Notes: generated by a model not told the origin, from the sequence alone. 64,000 bases of DNA from Pseudoalteromonas sp. '520P1 No. 423' (GCF_001269985.1 NZ_BBZB01000001.1:2356001-2420000), one strand, 5' to 3'; positions 36,901 through 45,695 are shown, numbered from the stretch's first letter. Numbers and translations are program-made.

Positions 36901-39900
36901 GTCGTAACACAACCAAAAGACGTCACATTTAATAGCGACCCGTCCGCACTATCTTGGGGGTATCAACCGGCAGGCAAAGATGAAGAAACAGCGTGGTTAA
37001 TTGACATATCAGGTTTAGATGCAGGTAACTACTACATTGTTTTCTATGGATCGGACGGCACAACGGTTGTTGATACAAGCCATATTGCTTTCACAAAAAC
37101 AATACCAGCGGATTCTGCACCTGTCGTTGCAGTTACAGAGTCAGTTGCAGTCAATGATAATGTGCTCAGTGCAAAAGTAAGAAGTACAGATGATGTGGCG
37201 TTGGAGCGAGTTTCATTTGCAATATTTAAAGAAGATAAAACAGTCATTGATACATCTTCATTAATTACAGTAAATAGTCCGGCGAATGTGAATTACAATG
37301 CAAATAAAGATGTTTTTTCTTGGGGTTATTCACCGGCGACGAATGTTGAATTATCTGAATGGGAAATAGATATTAATCAATTACCTAAAGGTACTTATTA
37401 TGTGATGTTTTATGCATCTAATGGTACTGAGTCAGTAAATACTGAATTTGTTCAATTTGAGCAATCTGTAGATAACTCTGAACCAGCAAATGTATTGTCT
37501 GTTCGTTTAACGCCAGAAATTCCATTACTGTATCAGCCTTTAACGTTAAAGGTGGTTATGAATAAACCAGCGCTGAATGTGTCTATGTCTGTCGGTGAGG
37601 CTGAAAAAATTACAATGGCGCATTCAACTAATTTAATTGCCTGGGAATATACTTTAGATGAGGGGTTGCAATCATTAGAAGAAACAAGCTTTAAATTATA
37701 TGTGAATGATCAATCTAGTGCATCATATAGTCAATCTCTAACAGCTATATTAGACCCAAATTTGCCAGTTGTTAAATCGTTATATTGGAAGCCATTAGAA
37801 CCAAAGATTAATGAAAAAATTGAGTTTAATATTCAATTAAAGCAACGAACAGAAAGCGCTTTACAAATTGAACTCCCAGCTTCAGATGAGATTCTAGGGC
37901 TTAGTTCTGTTGATGGAGTGAATTGGAGTGGAGAGTTATCAAACGGATTAGCTGACAATAAATCAAAGTTATTTGAATTAAAAGCTAACGATAAAATACT
38001 ATTAAAGAAAGAAATTAAAGCTTATGCAAATTATTGGTTTATGCAAGATGGTATTGATGAAAACTATGATGATGGTGTTGAGCTTAGACCACAAGAGAAG
38101 TTTGTTAAAACGTATTGGTTAACTAATGTAGGGGATTATAATTGGGAGCAGTTTAAATTAAAAGCATGTGACCAACAAGGAAATATTTGTGAGGAAGTAA
38201 TTACCTCTATAAGTGCGAAGCAAGGTGAGAGAAAGCGTCTCGATGTCAGTATTACTGCTGATAAAGCTGAAGGTAATTATAGAAAATACTTTAGGCTTTT
38301 TGACAGTAATGATGTATTAGTGACAAATCAGCTAAATCTAGAGCATATTTGGGTGGATTATGTGGTTAAAGCTAGAGATATTGCTGAGGAAGTGTGTAAA
38401 GAAAGTACATCATTAAATTGTACAGATGAAGCTGTATTTATAATAAGTGAATCATATAATGAAGGTATTAAACTATGTGAAGCTGTTACAGATTCTAATA
38501 TTAACTTTAAGCTTAAAAATCTTACCGTGGTCGCACATAATGAAATCGATTTTAACATAGAAAAATTGCCAAATAATAGATGGTTACTGCAACCACAGTT
38601 TAAATCGTCACTGCTTACTGAGTCTTTGAATGATGATGTTAAAAGGTTTGTTAGTGAGTTAAATAATGTTGTTCATTATTTGCCCGAGTATACATTGTAT
38701 GACCCAAGTGAAGGTGTAAACCCAGCTAAGTTTGCATGTACCGCTCAAGTGAAAATGAATTTGCTGAGTAAAGTCTATGAAAGTGCTTATAAAGAGACTG
38801 TTTCTAGGAACAATGCTCAAGTACAAGAGCTAGAGAAAGAGCTACAGCTTGGTGATAATAAATTTAAAAGCAATATTTCTATAGGATTGAGTGCTGCACT
38901 TGCTGATGAATTAGAGCACATCAATACTATTATGAAAACTCGAGATACTTTAAATTATGCGATCCGCAGAAGCTTTAGCGACTTTTTTATAAATGATGCT
39001 GCTGAAATAATCAATATTGATGAAACAATAATGCATCTTGATGTAGCTGTTGAAAAGCTTAATGCATTAAAAGGGTCAATGTCTTTAACGGATAATGATT
39101 TCAAGAATTTTGAGTTATTATTGGATGAACTTGTGCAGCAAGCTGAGATTGATCCAGAAGGCCTTTGGGTTGCGAGTACAAAACTAAATGACCTGGTTAA
39201 AAACAAAGCTTTTAAGTCGATATTCATTAAAGGGCTAGGACTACATGACATAGCGGATACAGAGTTAGTTAACTCAGATGAATTTGGTTATTTAATAGGT
39301 TTTTACGGCGGGCAATTAATAACTGAAACAGTTCACCTTATAAAGTTAAAAAACCTGAAGAATAAGTTAGTTCATGGAATGGCAAAAAGTGTTGCTAAAA
39401 ATGCTGCAAAGTCGATTTTTAAAGCTGCTAAAGTATTAGACCGACTTTCAAACGGAGTGGAAGTAGAGGGCATCGCGCGGCTAAAAGATAGTGGAATAAA
39501 CAAATTCTTGGCTTTGAGACGTGTATTGGAGGGGCTAAAATCAACGAATGATGCGAAAATTAATACCGATAGAGAATATGCTTTCAATCAATCGAGTCAA
39601 AAATTTCTAACTGAATGTAAACTTTTTGATCAGTGGCCTACACCAGCTATTTATAGTGATAAATGCCATGTATTTAACGAGAATAACCGTTTTGGCAGAA
39701 AGCTTAGTTATAAATACTCACTTCTTAAAAATAATGTAGTGCCAACGGGAGGTCAAAAAAATACCCAGCGAAGCTATATTGAAAAAGTAATAAACCTGCC
39801 TTCAAAAAGTCAATGTCAGGTTCATCACATACTACCTAAGAGTTTGTTTTTCCAGAACGGAATATTAAAGGAGGATACTAATTACCAATATTTTGCTCAC

Positions 39901-40281
39901 GATCAATCTAACCTTATTGTTTTGCCAGAAAAAAACAATAATAAGTACTGTTCGAATAATGAACGAGCAGCACTTCATAGAGGGCCGCATCGAGTATATA
40001 ACAAATTTGTTAAAGCTGTTTTGTCTGAGTGGTTAGCTGGTCAAAGTGGATTGAAACCGGAAAAATATATGTATTTGATTAATACCTTAAGAGTATTGCT
40101 ATCTAAAGGTAATGGGTTGTTTCCGTTAGAGAAATCACACGATTTACCTAAACATGAGAATGATAAGATAGACCTTAAGAAATCAAGGTTCGGACGCAAT
40201 GCGAAAAGCTTAGTTAACTTTTTGAACAAATATAATGAACATGCCCGCAACTATTTTCCAAGCAAAAGTAATAAGGAATGA
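33937..40281 (+). CDS. secreted repeat-rich protein with C-terminal HNH/AHH nuclease domain
   Basis: A 2114-residue protein with an N-terminal signal peptide (about residues 1-21). Residues 22-206 look like Ig-type domains. Residues 207-1182 are eight 122-residue repeats, the first seven nearly identical and the eighth diverged after its first 25 residues. Residues about 1190-1490 look like more Ig-like domains, and 1550-1880 are helical. The C-terminus holds an HNH-type nuclease motif, QVHHILPKS (about residue 1960) followed by NLIVLPEKNN and LHRGPHRVYN, as in AHH/HNH toxin domains of polymorphic toxins. It probably reaches the surface or a target cell and cuts DNA or RNA. The secretion route is not evident (no Dot-A, Rhs or TPS signature). 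GAGG precedes the start. Confidence 0.8.
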   Translation: MKKFHSVLWGTCLLASINVYPNVPSVSPNPGLQYDRYNFVVDLGGSLNSEYELKISLGNGEGNWLDFELMTPNAKRTEFYYDRVISQPGDRVFKYQAFQDEVAVSKEYFGSYKVKTASLSSFSPDSTIKGKSTTFTIIGSNIPSSVIANIEGMEELCTRKSYTASQVTFACTANTTGEKQFNVKAQSGGERLPGSEDWFINVFRNEAPEVTFVESVAVNDNVLSAKVRSTDDVALERVSFTLHDKDGTKLDIQDSVVVTQPKDVTFNSDPSALSWGYQPAGKDEETAWLIDISGLDAGNYYIVFYGSDGTTVVDTSHIAFTKTIPADSAPVVAVTESVAVNDNVLSAKVRSTDDVALERVSFTLHDKDGTKLDIQDSVVVTQPKDVTFNSDPSALSWGYQPAGKDEETAWLIDISGLDAGNYYIVFYGSDGTTVVDTSHIAFTKTIPADSAPVVAVTESVAVNDNVLSAKVRSTDDVTLERVSFTLHDKDGTKLDIQDSVVVTQPKDVRFNSDPSALSWGYQPAGKDEETAWLIDISGLDAGNYYIVFYGSDGTTVVDTSHIAFTKTIPADSAPVVAVTESVAVNDNVLSAKVRSTDDVTLERVSFTLHDKDGTKLDIQDSVVVTQPKDVRFNSDPSALSWGYQPAGKDEETAWLIDISGLDAGNYYIVFYGSDGTTVVDTSHIAFTKTIPADSAPVVAVTESVAVNDNVLSAKVRSTDDVALERVSFTLHDKDGTKLDIQDSVVVTQPKDVTFNSDPSALSWGYQPAGKDEETAWLIDISGLDAGNYYIVFYGSDGTTVVDTSHIAFTKTIPADSAPVVAVTESVAVNDNVLSAKVRSTDDVALERVSFTLHDKDGTKLDIQDSVVVTQPKDVTFNSDPSALSWGYQPAGKDEETAWLIDISGLDAGNYYIVFYGSDGTTVVDTSHIAFTKTIPADSAPVVAVTESVAVNDNVLSAKVRSTDDVALERVSFTLHDKDGTKLDIQDSVVVTQPKDVTFNSDPSALSWGYQPAGKDEETAWLIDISGLDAGNYYIVFYGSDGTTVVDTSHIAFTKTIPADSAPVVAVTESVAVNDNVLSAKVRSTDDVALERVSFAIFKEDKTVIDTSSLITVNSPANVNYNANKDVFSWGYSPATNVELSEWEIDINQLPKGTYYVMFYASNGTESVNTEFVQFEQSVDNSEPANVLSVRLTPEIPLLYQPLTLKVVMNKPALNVSMSVGEAEKITMAHSTNLIAWEYTLDEGLQSLEETSFKLYVNDQSSASYSQSLTAILDPNLPVVKSLYWKPLEPKINEKIEFNIQLKQRTESALQIELPASDEILGLSSVDGVNWSGELSNGLADNKSKLFELKANDKILLKKEIKAYANYWFMQDGIDENYDDGVELRPQEKFVKTYWLTNVGDYNWEQFKLKACDQQGNICEEVITSISAKQGERKRLDVSITADKAEGNYRKYFRLFDSNDVLVTNQLNLEHIWVDYVVKARDIAEEVCKESTSLNCTDEAVFIISESYNEGIKLCEAVTDSNINFKLKNLTVVAHNEIDFNIEKLPNNRWLLQPQFKSSLLTESLNDDVKRFVSELNNVVHYLPEYTLYDPSEGVNPAKFACTAQVKMNLLSKVYESAYKETVSRNNAQVQELEKELQLGDNKFKSNISIGLSAALADELEHINTIMKTRDTLNYAIRRSFSDFFINDAAEIINIDETIMHLDVAVEKLNALKGSMSLTDNDFKNFELLLDELVQQAEIDPEGLWVASTKLNDLVKNKAFKSIFIKGLGLHDIADTELVNSDEFGYLIGFYGGQLITETVHLIKLKNLKNKLVHGMAKSVAKNAAKSIFKAAKVLDRLSNGVEVEGIARLKDSGINKFLALRRVLEGLKSTNDAKINTDREYAFNQSSQKFLTECKLFDQWPTPAIYSDKCHVFNENNRFGRKLSYKYSLLKNNVVPTGGQKNTQRSYIEKVINLPSKSQCQVHHILPKSLFFQNGILKEDTNYQYFAHDQSNLIVLPEKNNNKYCSNNERAALHRGPHRVYNKFVKAVLSEWLAGQSGLKPEKYMYLINTLRVLLSKGNGLFPLEKSHDLPKHENDKIDLKKSRFGRNAKSLVNFLNKYNEHARNYFPSKSNKE
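34555..37482 (+). repeat. eight 366-bp tandem repeats in the toxin gene
   Basis: Units start at 34555, 34921, 35287, 35653, 36019, 36385, 36751 and 37117. Units 2-7 differ only at a few synonymous or single-residue sites (for example GTGGCGCTG, GTGGCGTTG or GTGACGTTG, and CACATTT or CAGATTT). Unit 1 has a diverged first 30 bases, and unit 8 diverges after about 75 bases. Each encodes one 122-residue Ig/cadherin-like domain beginning APVVAVTESVAVNDN. Confidence 0.97.
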
Positions 40282-40283
40282 TT

Positions 40284-41417
40284 ATGAAAGCGCTATTACC
40301 TATTATCTTGACGATGTTACTTTTTTCAGGATGTGGAGGGAGTGACGGCAAACGTTCTTCAGAACCTCTACCCACACCTGTAGTCGATGAAAAACCGCCA
40401 GAATATGTTTACTTTTATCTTGATTCTAAAGAGTTGGCGGACAATAACTTAAATGATTATCAGCTATCTTACTTTGATCAAAGGTGGGAGAAAATTAATG
40501 GACTAGACTTTGTTCGTAGTGAGACTTATCCAATTATTAAAGTGGATATATCTAAATTAGATAGCTTTCAAACTGAAAAACTTAGTTCATTACCATTAAA
40601 GCTAACAGCATATGGTGAGCGTGTACTGAAAAGTATTTTTACAAGGAATGATAACAATAAGAGGTTTGTTTATGTGAATCAGTATACTAGTGTATTTTCT
40701 CAGGTTGTTGAAAGCATATATGAAAATTCATCTATAAAAAGTGAAATTGTAACTGAGTATTTAAATTATTTAGACCTGTCTGATTTAAACAATGATACTA
40801 AAGTAACTGAAGCCGATATTGGTTTGTTTGATTCTGGATTCCATTCGTCTCCCAAAGGTTCTATGATCCTTAATAAATTAAGCCAAAATAGTAATTTAAG
40901 TGCGTATGCATTATTTTTACAAGCTTTAGGTGAAAGTAAGAAGATTTGGCCTTTCGAATTGATACAACATAGCAGTACATATGTTGATATGAAAGTTCAG
41001 GACTATCTTTACGAAAGTGTTGATGGGGCCTTTTTTAGTATCAAAACAGCATGTGAAAATACTGAGTATGATTCATCTATGTTAATTTCAGCCTCTGAAA
41101 GCTTTAGTATTTCGGATAACTGTAGATTTACATATCAGTTATGTCATGATGAAGGTTTCAATTGTTCAGGAATTGAAACTATTTATTATTATAACAAAGA
41201 GTTTACCAAGTATATGCCAGCTAATAGAGTTTTAACATCAAATGCAGATATAGGCATTTATAACATTGCTAACCTTCGTAAACTTGAAGATTTTGATAAT
41301 CAGTATCAGGCTATAATTAACTTACAAGAAGCTAAAGAAGTTAAGCAGTTTTTGGCTTGTCAACTCATTAAAAGTCATGGTTACTACTGTGATGACTTTG
41401 GGTTTAAGTTTGAATAA
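40284..41417 (+). CDS. lipoprotein partner of the secreted nuclease
   Basis: A 377-residue protein with a lipoprotein signal (LPIILTMLLFSGC, lipidated Cys at about 17) and a Pro-rich linker, then a domain I do not recognise. It contains an EF-hand-like loop DLNNDTKVTEAD (about residues 170-181) and several cysteines in the C-terminal third. It follows the toxin by 2 bp; AAGGA (40273-40277) is correctly spaced for the ATG at 40284, less so for the overlapping ATG at 40278. It could be an immunity factor, a surface anchor or a secretion helper. Which one cannot be told. Confidence 0.7.
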   Translation: MKALLPIILTMLLFSGCGGSDGKRSSEPLPTPVVDEKPPEYVYFYLDSKELADNNLNDYQLSYFDQRWEKINGLDFVRSETYPIIKVDISKLDSFQTEKLSSLPLKLTAYGERVLKSIFTRNDNNKRFVYVNQYTSVFSQVVESIYENSSIKSEIVTEYLNYLDLSDLNNDTKVTEADIGLFDSGFHSSPKGSMILNKLSQNSNLSAYALFLQALGESKKIWPFELIQHSSTYVDMKVQDYLYESVDGAFFSIKTACENTEYDSSMLISASESFSISDNCRFTYQLCHDEGFNCSGIETIYYYNKEFTKYMPANRVLTSNADIGIYNIANLRKLEDFDNQYQAIINLQEAKEVKQFLACQLIKSHGYYCDDFGFKFE

Positions 41418-41451
41418 AGTCAATTCTTCAGTTTGTAGATAAAAAGTTGCT

Positions 41452-41492
41452 AGTTACCTTAAGTTTTAGTAAAACATTTAAGGTAACTTTAA
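41452..41492. terminator. terminator after the lipoprotein gene
   Basis: Perfect 11-bp stem AGTTACCTTAA (41452-41462) / TTAAGGTAACT (41478-41488) with a 15-nt loop, 35 bp after the stop codon. Confidence 0.7.
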
Positions 41493-41570
41493 AGTTGCAC
41501 TGTATTAGTCCAATTATATTAAACAAAAATAGTTGAATTATCATTGCTTATGTAGAGGATTTAATAACAT

Positions 41571-41892
41571 AACGTGGCAAGTTAGTTACTGACTTTGTTA
41601 TGCCTAAACGCATCACTGGCGGCAAAGGTCAGTTAGTTAGCATTGGTAAACGTGGTTTTATTATTGATGTGATCAACAATATTATTGAACATAGAAAAGC
41701 GAACGGATTTGGTGTTATCAAAAACACAGGTTTTTATTGTGGTTTAGAACCAGAAAGTCGTTTTTTCTGAATAATAAAGATGAGCCGTTCAAGCTGAAAA
41801 AGAACCAATCAAATAACTATCAAGCTTATGCACTCAGGCGTTATTTAAAAGCATTGAATCTTGGTGAGGGCACTGATACTAAATCATTGTAA
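41571..41892 (+). pseudogene. decayed tyrosine-recombinase-like fragment
   Basis: About 100 codons, open from 41571, with one frameshift at a T run (41761-41766: one T too few). Repaired, it reads DFVMPKRITGGKGQLVSI, VINNIIEHRKANG, then SRFFLNNKDEPFKL and YALRRYLKALNL. This order resembles the middle of tyrosine integrases (ITKGGKxRxVxL, then LFLNxxGxPF). The catalytic HxxR and Tyr regions are absent, and the frame stops exactly at the right 34-bp direct repeat. Identification is tentative. Confidence 0.4.
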
Positions 41893-41919
41893 ACGTCCGG
41901 CGATCTGCGTCTAACAAAT
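41887..41919 (+). repeat. direct repeat, right copy (IS66-end-like)
   Basis: Same sequence and orientation as 24542-24575 apart from one base (CTGCGTC for CTGGGTC). The two copies bracket 17.3 kb that holds the NYN/STAND operon and the toxin locus. Confidence 0.75.
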
Positions 41920-42219
41920 CACTATCAGTCACTTTAAGTTATTACCGTTACAGTAGAGTCTAAAGCTAGGTTTTCTAGTTTCTTGTCCTTTACTACTAAA
42001 TAATAGAATTGATGAGTAGGCAATTTCAGATATTAAAAGTTACCTTCCATGTTTTATTATAAAGCTTTGATCAGAATGGTACTGGTACAAACGTAAGACT
42101 TAAATTGTTACCTATAGGTGTTTTAAGTGAAAAATCTGATGGTAACTTTTTTGTACTTAAAGCTTTCTTGCAATTTACGTTTTGATAGTTTCCTATTTTA
42201 AAGTGGCATATTAGAGCCA
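41920..42219. other. right-end sequence of the island, non-coding
   Basis: AT-rich, with several GTTACC/GGTAAC motifs (near 42041, 42109 and 42144) also found at 41454, 41481 and at the left end (18887). These may be protein-binding sites of the lost mobility system. No coding sequence is seen. Confidence 0.4.
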
Positions 42220-42690
42220 GTACAATTTAAAATAAAACATCTAGGTTACAGTTGGTTATTGGGTGAATTTAATACTTTTGATGGTAATTTTGATTATGAT
42301 TCAAAGCAACCAAATCAAGCTAAAATAAATATCGAAATAGATACAAAAAGTTTAGATTCAAATCATGCAGAGCGTGATAAGCACTTAAAGGGAAATGATT
42401 TTTTAAATGTTGATAAGTTTCCTAAAGCAAACTTCAAAAGTAAAGAGATTAAATTCTCTGATGAAACAAATGCGATAGTCACAGGAGACTTAACTTTAAA
42501 GGGTATTACCAAAACAATTTCATTCCCGATCAGCAAAATTGGCGAAGGACAAGACCCATGGGGCGGTTATCGTGTGGGCTTTTCGGGTAATACCAGTTTA
42601 AAATTAACTGATTATGGTATTAACTATAATTTAGGTCCGGCATCTACGCATGTAGAAATGGCTCTACATATTGAAGGCGTAAGACTTTAA
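42220..42690 (+). pseudogene. yceI: yceI 3' fragment
   Basis: Remaining 156 residues of the YceI domain, from VQFKIKHLGYSW to the normal C-terminus. It includes DTNHAERDKHL-like SNHAERDKHLKGNDFLN, GDLTLKGITK and the DPWGGYRVGFSG segment. All family landmarks after the signal peptide are present and undamaged, so the insertion is probably recent. No promoter or ribosome site is obvious; a TTG at 42259 opens a 143-codon frame without support. Confidence 0.9.
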
Positions 42691-42712
42691 ACTAGTGTAA
42701 ATCCGAATTTAT

Positions 42713-42746
42713 AAAAGGCTTTCTTTAAACAGAAAGCCTTTTTTGC
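42713..42746 (+). terminator. terminator after yceI
   Basis: 12-bp stem AAAAGGCTTTCT (42713-42724) / AGAAAGCCTTTT (42731-42742) followed by TTG, the original end of the b561-yceI operon. Confidence 0.85.
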
Positions 42747-42923
42747 TTCAATTTTAGCAAAAAGTCTTATATAAATTATTGGTCAGTATTGCATGTATAA
42801 TGCACAAACAGCGTTAAAATCACTCATTTGTCATGATAGTTTGACTTAAATCCATGACCTTAGTGTTATTTTTTGATATGTTCTAAGGATAAATATATTA
42901 ATCCTGATAAAAGGGTACAGTTA

Positions 42924-44255
42924 GTGCGTACGGATTTTTGGAAAAATACAGCTGCTTTTGGACTTAAAGATAATGAAGTAAACATATTATCTAATGCAGC
43001 AGATTATAAGACTCAAGTTTTAGAGCAGATCGCAAAAGCAGAAAACAGAATTGTTATTACAGCACTTTACCTTGAAGATGATGACGCTGGACGCGAGATT
43101 TTAGCCGCATTACACCAAGCCTCTCTAAATAAGCCAAATCTAAAAGTAACCGTTTTGGTTGATTATCATAGAGCTCGTCGAGGACGCATTGGCGAAAGTA
43201 AAAGTGAAGGCAACGCAAAACTTTATTGCGAATATAATGAAAAATACAATTCAAATGTAAAAGTATTTGGCGTGCCGATTAAGGCAAGAGAGATCTTTGG
43301 TGTTTTACATTTAAAAGGTTTAGTGTTTGACGATATTTTACTTTATACAGGCGCAAGCATTAATGACGTGTATTTACAGCAACACGACAGATATAGGTTG
43401 GATCGCTATTTTGTTTTAAATCAAAAGGGTATTTGTGACAGTATTGAATCATTTATGAATGAAATTATGCTAGTTTCTGAAGCAACACCTCGAATTGATA
43501 GTAGACCTATTGCAGATTACAATGAAATTAAATTAGCGCATAAGCAGTTAATGCGAACTTTGAAGAAAACTAAATACAAAGAGCCAAGTGGTATTAATAA
43601 AAACTCACTTAATGCGAGAATGTTTTTAGGTTTTGGTCGCAGAGGCAATGATCTTAATAAATTAATTAAAAACTTATTTGATCAAACTAAAGAAGAGTTA
43701 GTGCTATATACGCCATATTTTAATTTTCCAGCACCTTTAATGCGCTCCTTAAGAAAATTATTAAAACATGGTAAAAAGGTAACAATCGTTGTTGGCGATA
43801 AAACTGCTAATGACTTTTATATTTCTCCAGAAAAACCGTTTAATACAATCGGTGGTTTGCCTTACCTTTATGAAACGATTTTACAAAAATTTCTTAAAAG
43901 TCAAAATAAGTATCTAGAGCAAGGTCTACTTAAAGTTTACCTTTGGAAAGATAACGACAACTCATTTCATTTGAAAGGTGTATGTTCAGATGGAAAGCGT
44001 CATTTATTATCGGGCCATAATTTAAACCCTAGAGCATGGAGTTTAGATATTGAAAATGGCATTTTGTTAGATGATCCTAATAAAACATTAAAGCAAAGAA
44101 TCGAAGATGAAAAAGCACAAGTTTTAAAGCATTGTACTCAAATTATGAATTACGATGAACTTGAAACTATGCCTGATTATCCTGCGCCAGTACAAAAAAT
44201 ATTAGGTAAAATAAAAAGAGTGAAGGGTGATGTCATTCTTAAACGTTTTATCTAA
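42924..44255 (+). CDS. pssA: CDP-diacylglycerol-serine O-phosphatidyltransferase
   Basis: Makes phosphatidylserine, the precursor of phosphatidylethanolamine. It belongs to the phospholipase D superfamily and has two HKD-type motifs: HLKGLVFDD (about residue 128) and HLKGVCSDGKRHLLSGHNLNPRAW (about residue 350). Alignment with E. coli PssA (451 residues) starts near FWKNTAAFGL. I prefer the GTG at 42924 (AAGGG 8 nt upstream; 443 residues), though a TTG at 42873 would give 460. Convergent with ald. Confidence 0.92.
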   Translation: MRTDFWKNTAAFGLKDNEVNILSNAADYKTQVLEQIAKAENRIVITALYLEDDDAGREILAALHQASLNKPNLKVTVLVDYHRARRGRIGESKSEGNAKLYCEYNEKYNSNVKVFGVPIKAREIFGVLHLKGLVFDDILLYTGASINDVYLQQHDRYRLDRYFVLNQKGICDSIESFMNEIMLVSEATPRIDSRPIADYNEIKLAHKQLMRTLKKTKYKEPSGINKNSLNARMFLGFGRRGNDLNKLIKNLFDQTKEELVLYTPYFNFPAPLMRSLRKLLKHGKKVTIVVGDKTANDFYISPEKPFNTIGGLPYLYETILQKFLKSQNKYLEQGLLKVYLWKDNDNSFHLKGVCSDGKRHLLSGHNLNPRAWSLDIENGILLDDPNKTLKQRIEDEKAQVLKHCTQIMNYDELETMPDYPAPVQKILGKIKRVKGDVILKRFI

Positions 44256-44404
44256 TAAAATGCTGTAGATTATGGCTTATTTTGAGGCTGCTATAATTTT
44301 AGGAATGTTTCTAGCGATGATTGTAATTATGAATAAAAAGGATAAGTAATAATGTTAATCCTTTAAAGTTAATGAACATGTTAGACTAGTTAAAATATAA
44401 GCAT

Positions 44405-44435
44405 AAAAAAAGCAGCTAATTAGCTGCTTTTTTTA
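44405..44435. terminator. bidirectional terminator between pssA and ald
   Basis: Perfect palindrome of A7-GCAGCTAA and TTAGCTGC-T7, placed between convergent genes with A and T tracts on both sides, mainly serving ald. Confidence 0.85.
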
Positions 44436-44448
44436 TTTTAGCGATAAA

Positions 44449-45567
44449 CTATGCGTTTAAAGCATCAATTGGTGCAACATATTCCATGTTGAAACCTTCA
44501 GCAACTTCTTTATAAGTTACTTTACCTTTATAAACATTTAAGCCTTCAAGGAAGTTAGCATCATCTAATAATGCTTGCTTGTAACCTTTGTTTGCAAGGT
44601 TAATGATATAAGGCAATGTTGCATTGTTAAGTGCAAATGTAGAAGTAAGTGGCACAGCACCTGGCATGTTTGCAACACAGTAATGTACAACGTCATCAAC
44701 AATGTAAGTTGGTTCAGCGTGCGTTGTTGCTTTAGAAGTTTCAATACAACCACCTTGGTCAATTGCAACATCAACAATTGCAGAACCAGGCTTCATGCGT
44801 TTAATATGATCTGCAGTTACTAATTTAGGCGCTGCTGCACCTGGAATTAATACACCACCGATCACTAAATCAGCTTCTAAAACATGCTTTTCTAATGCAT
44901 CAGCAGTTGAGTAGATAGCTTTAACTTTATTACCAAACTGAGCGTCTAAACGACGTAGTACGTCAATGTTACGGTCTAAAATTACAACTTCAGCACCCAT
45001 ACCAATTGCCATTTGTGCAGCGTTGTTACCAACCATACCACCACCAATAACAACTACTTTAGCTGGCTCAACACCTGGTACGCCACCTAATAACATGCCA
45101 CGACCTGCATTTGATTTCTCAAGTGCTTGTGCGCCTGCTTGAATAGACATACGACCAGCAACTTCAGACATAGGCGCAAGAAGTGGTAAACCACCACGGC
45201 CGTCAATAACAGTTTCGTATGCAATACAAATTGCTTTACTTTTAACTAGGTCTTCAGTTTGTGGAAGATCAGGTGCTAAGTGAAGGTAAGTGAATAAAAT
45301 TTGATCTTCACGTAACATTGCACGTTCAACAGCTTGTGGCTCTTTTACTTTAACGATCATATCAGCTTGAGCAAAAACGTCAGCAGCAGTATTTAAAATC
45401 TCTGCACCAGCAGTTACATAATCTGCATCAGAAAAACCGATGCCAATACCAGCATTAGTTTCTACAAATACTTGGTGGCCGTGGTTAATAAGTTCACGAA
45501 CACTACCTGGTACCATACCTACACGATACTCATGGTTTTTAATTTCTTTAGGAACACCGATAATCAT
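44449..45567 (-). CDS. ald: alanine dehydrogenase
   Basis: NAD-dependent, interconverts L-alanine with pyruvate and ammonia. The 372-residue length is standard. N-terminal MIIGVPKEIKNHEYRVG includes the Arg15 region, Lys75 is in VKVKEP, and His96 is in TYLHLAPD. The NAD-binding Rossmann motif VVIGGGMVGNNAAQ is near residue 171. It is divergent from an lrp gene 128 bp away; Lrp-type control of ald is common, so local regulation is likely (inference). Confidence 0.96.
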   Translation of the reverse strand: MIIGVPKEIKNHEYRVGMVPGSVRELINHGHQVFVETNAGIGIGFSDADYVTAGAEILNTAADVFAQADMIVKVKEPQAVERAMLREDQILFTYLHLAPDLPQTEDLVKSKAICIAYETVIDGRGGLPLLAPMSEVAGRMSIQAGAQALEKSNAGRGMLLGGVPGVEPAKVVVIGGGMVGNNAAQMAIGMGAEVVILDRNIDVLRRLDAQFGNKVKAIYSTADALEKHVLEADLVIGGVLIPGAAAPKLVTADHIKRMKPGSAIVDVAIDQGGCIETSKATTHAEPTYIVDDVVHYCVANMPGAVPLTSTFALNNATLPYIINLANKGYKQALLDDANFLEGLNVYKGKVTYKEVAEGFNMEYVAPIDALNA

Positions 45568-45695
45568 AATAATTAGCCTTTTTGAACGAGGTTATGTTTT
45601 ATTCTATTGTATGTGTAAATTTGTAGTTTTACTCACTAAAGTTTGTGTATAATTAAGTTTATTAAACTAGATTATTTTAATTGGTAGTGATTTAT

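Noticed and set aside
34848..37247. Series of minus-strand open frames spaced 366 bp apart
   Set aside because: They are shadows of the plus-strand repeat units of the toxin gene.
42259..42690. The yceI 3' half as an independent gene starting at TTG
   Set aside because: The similarity to YceI begins 13 codons before the TTG and there is no ribosome site, so it is the tail of a split gene.
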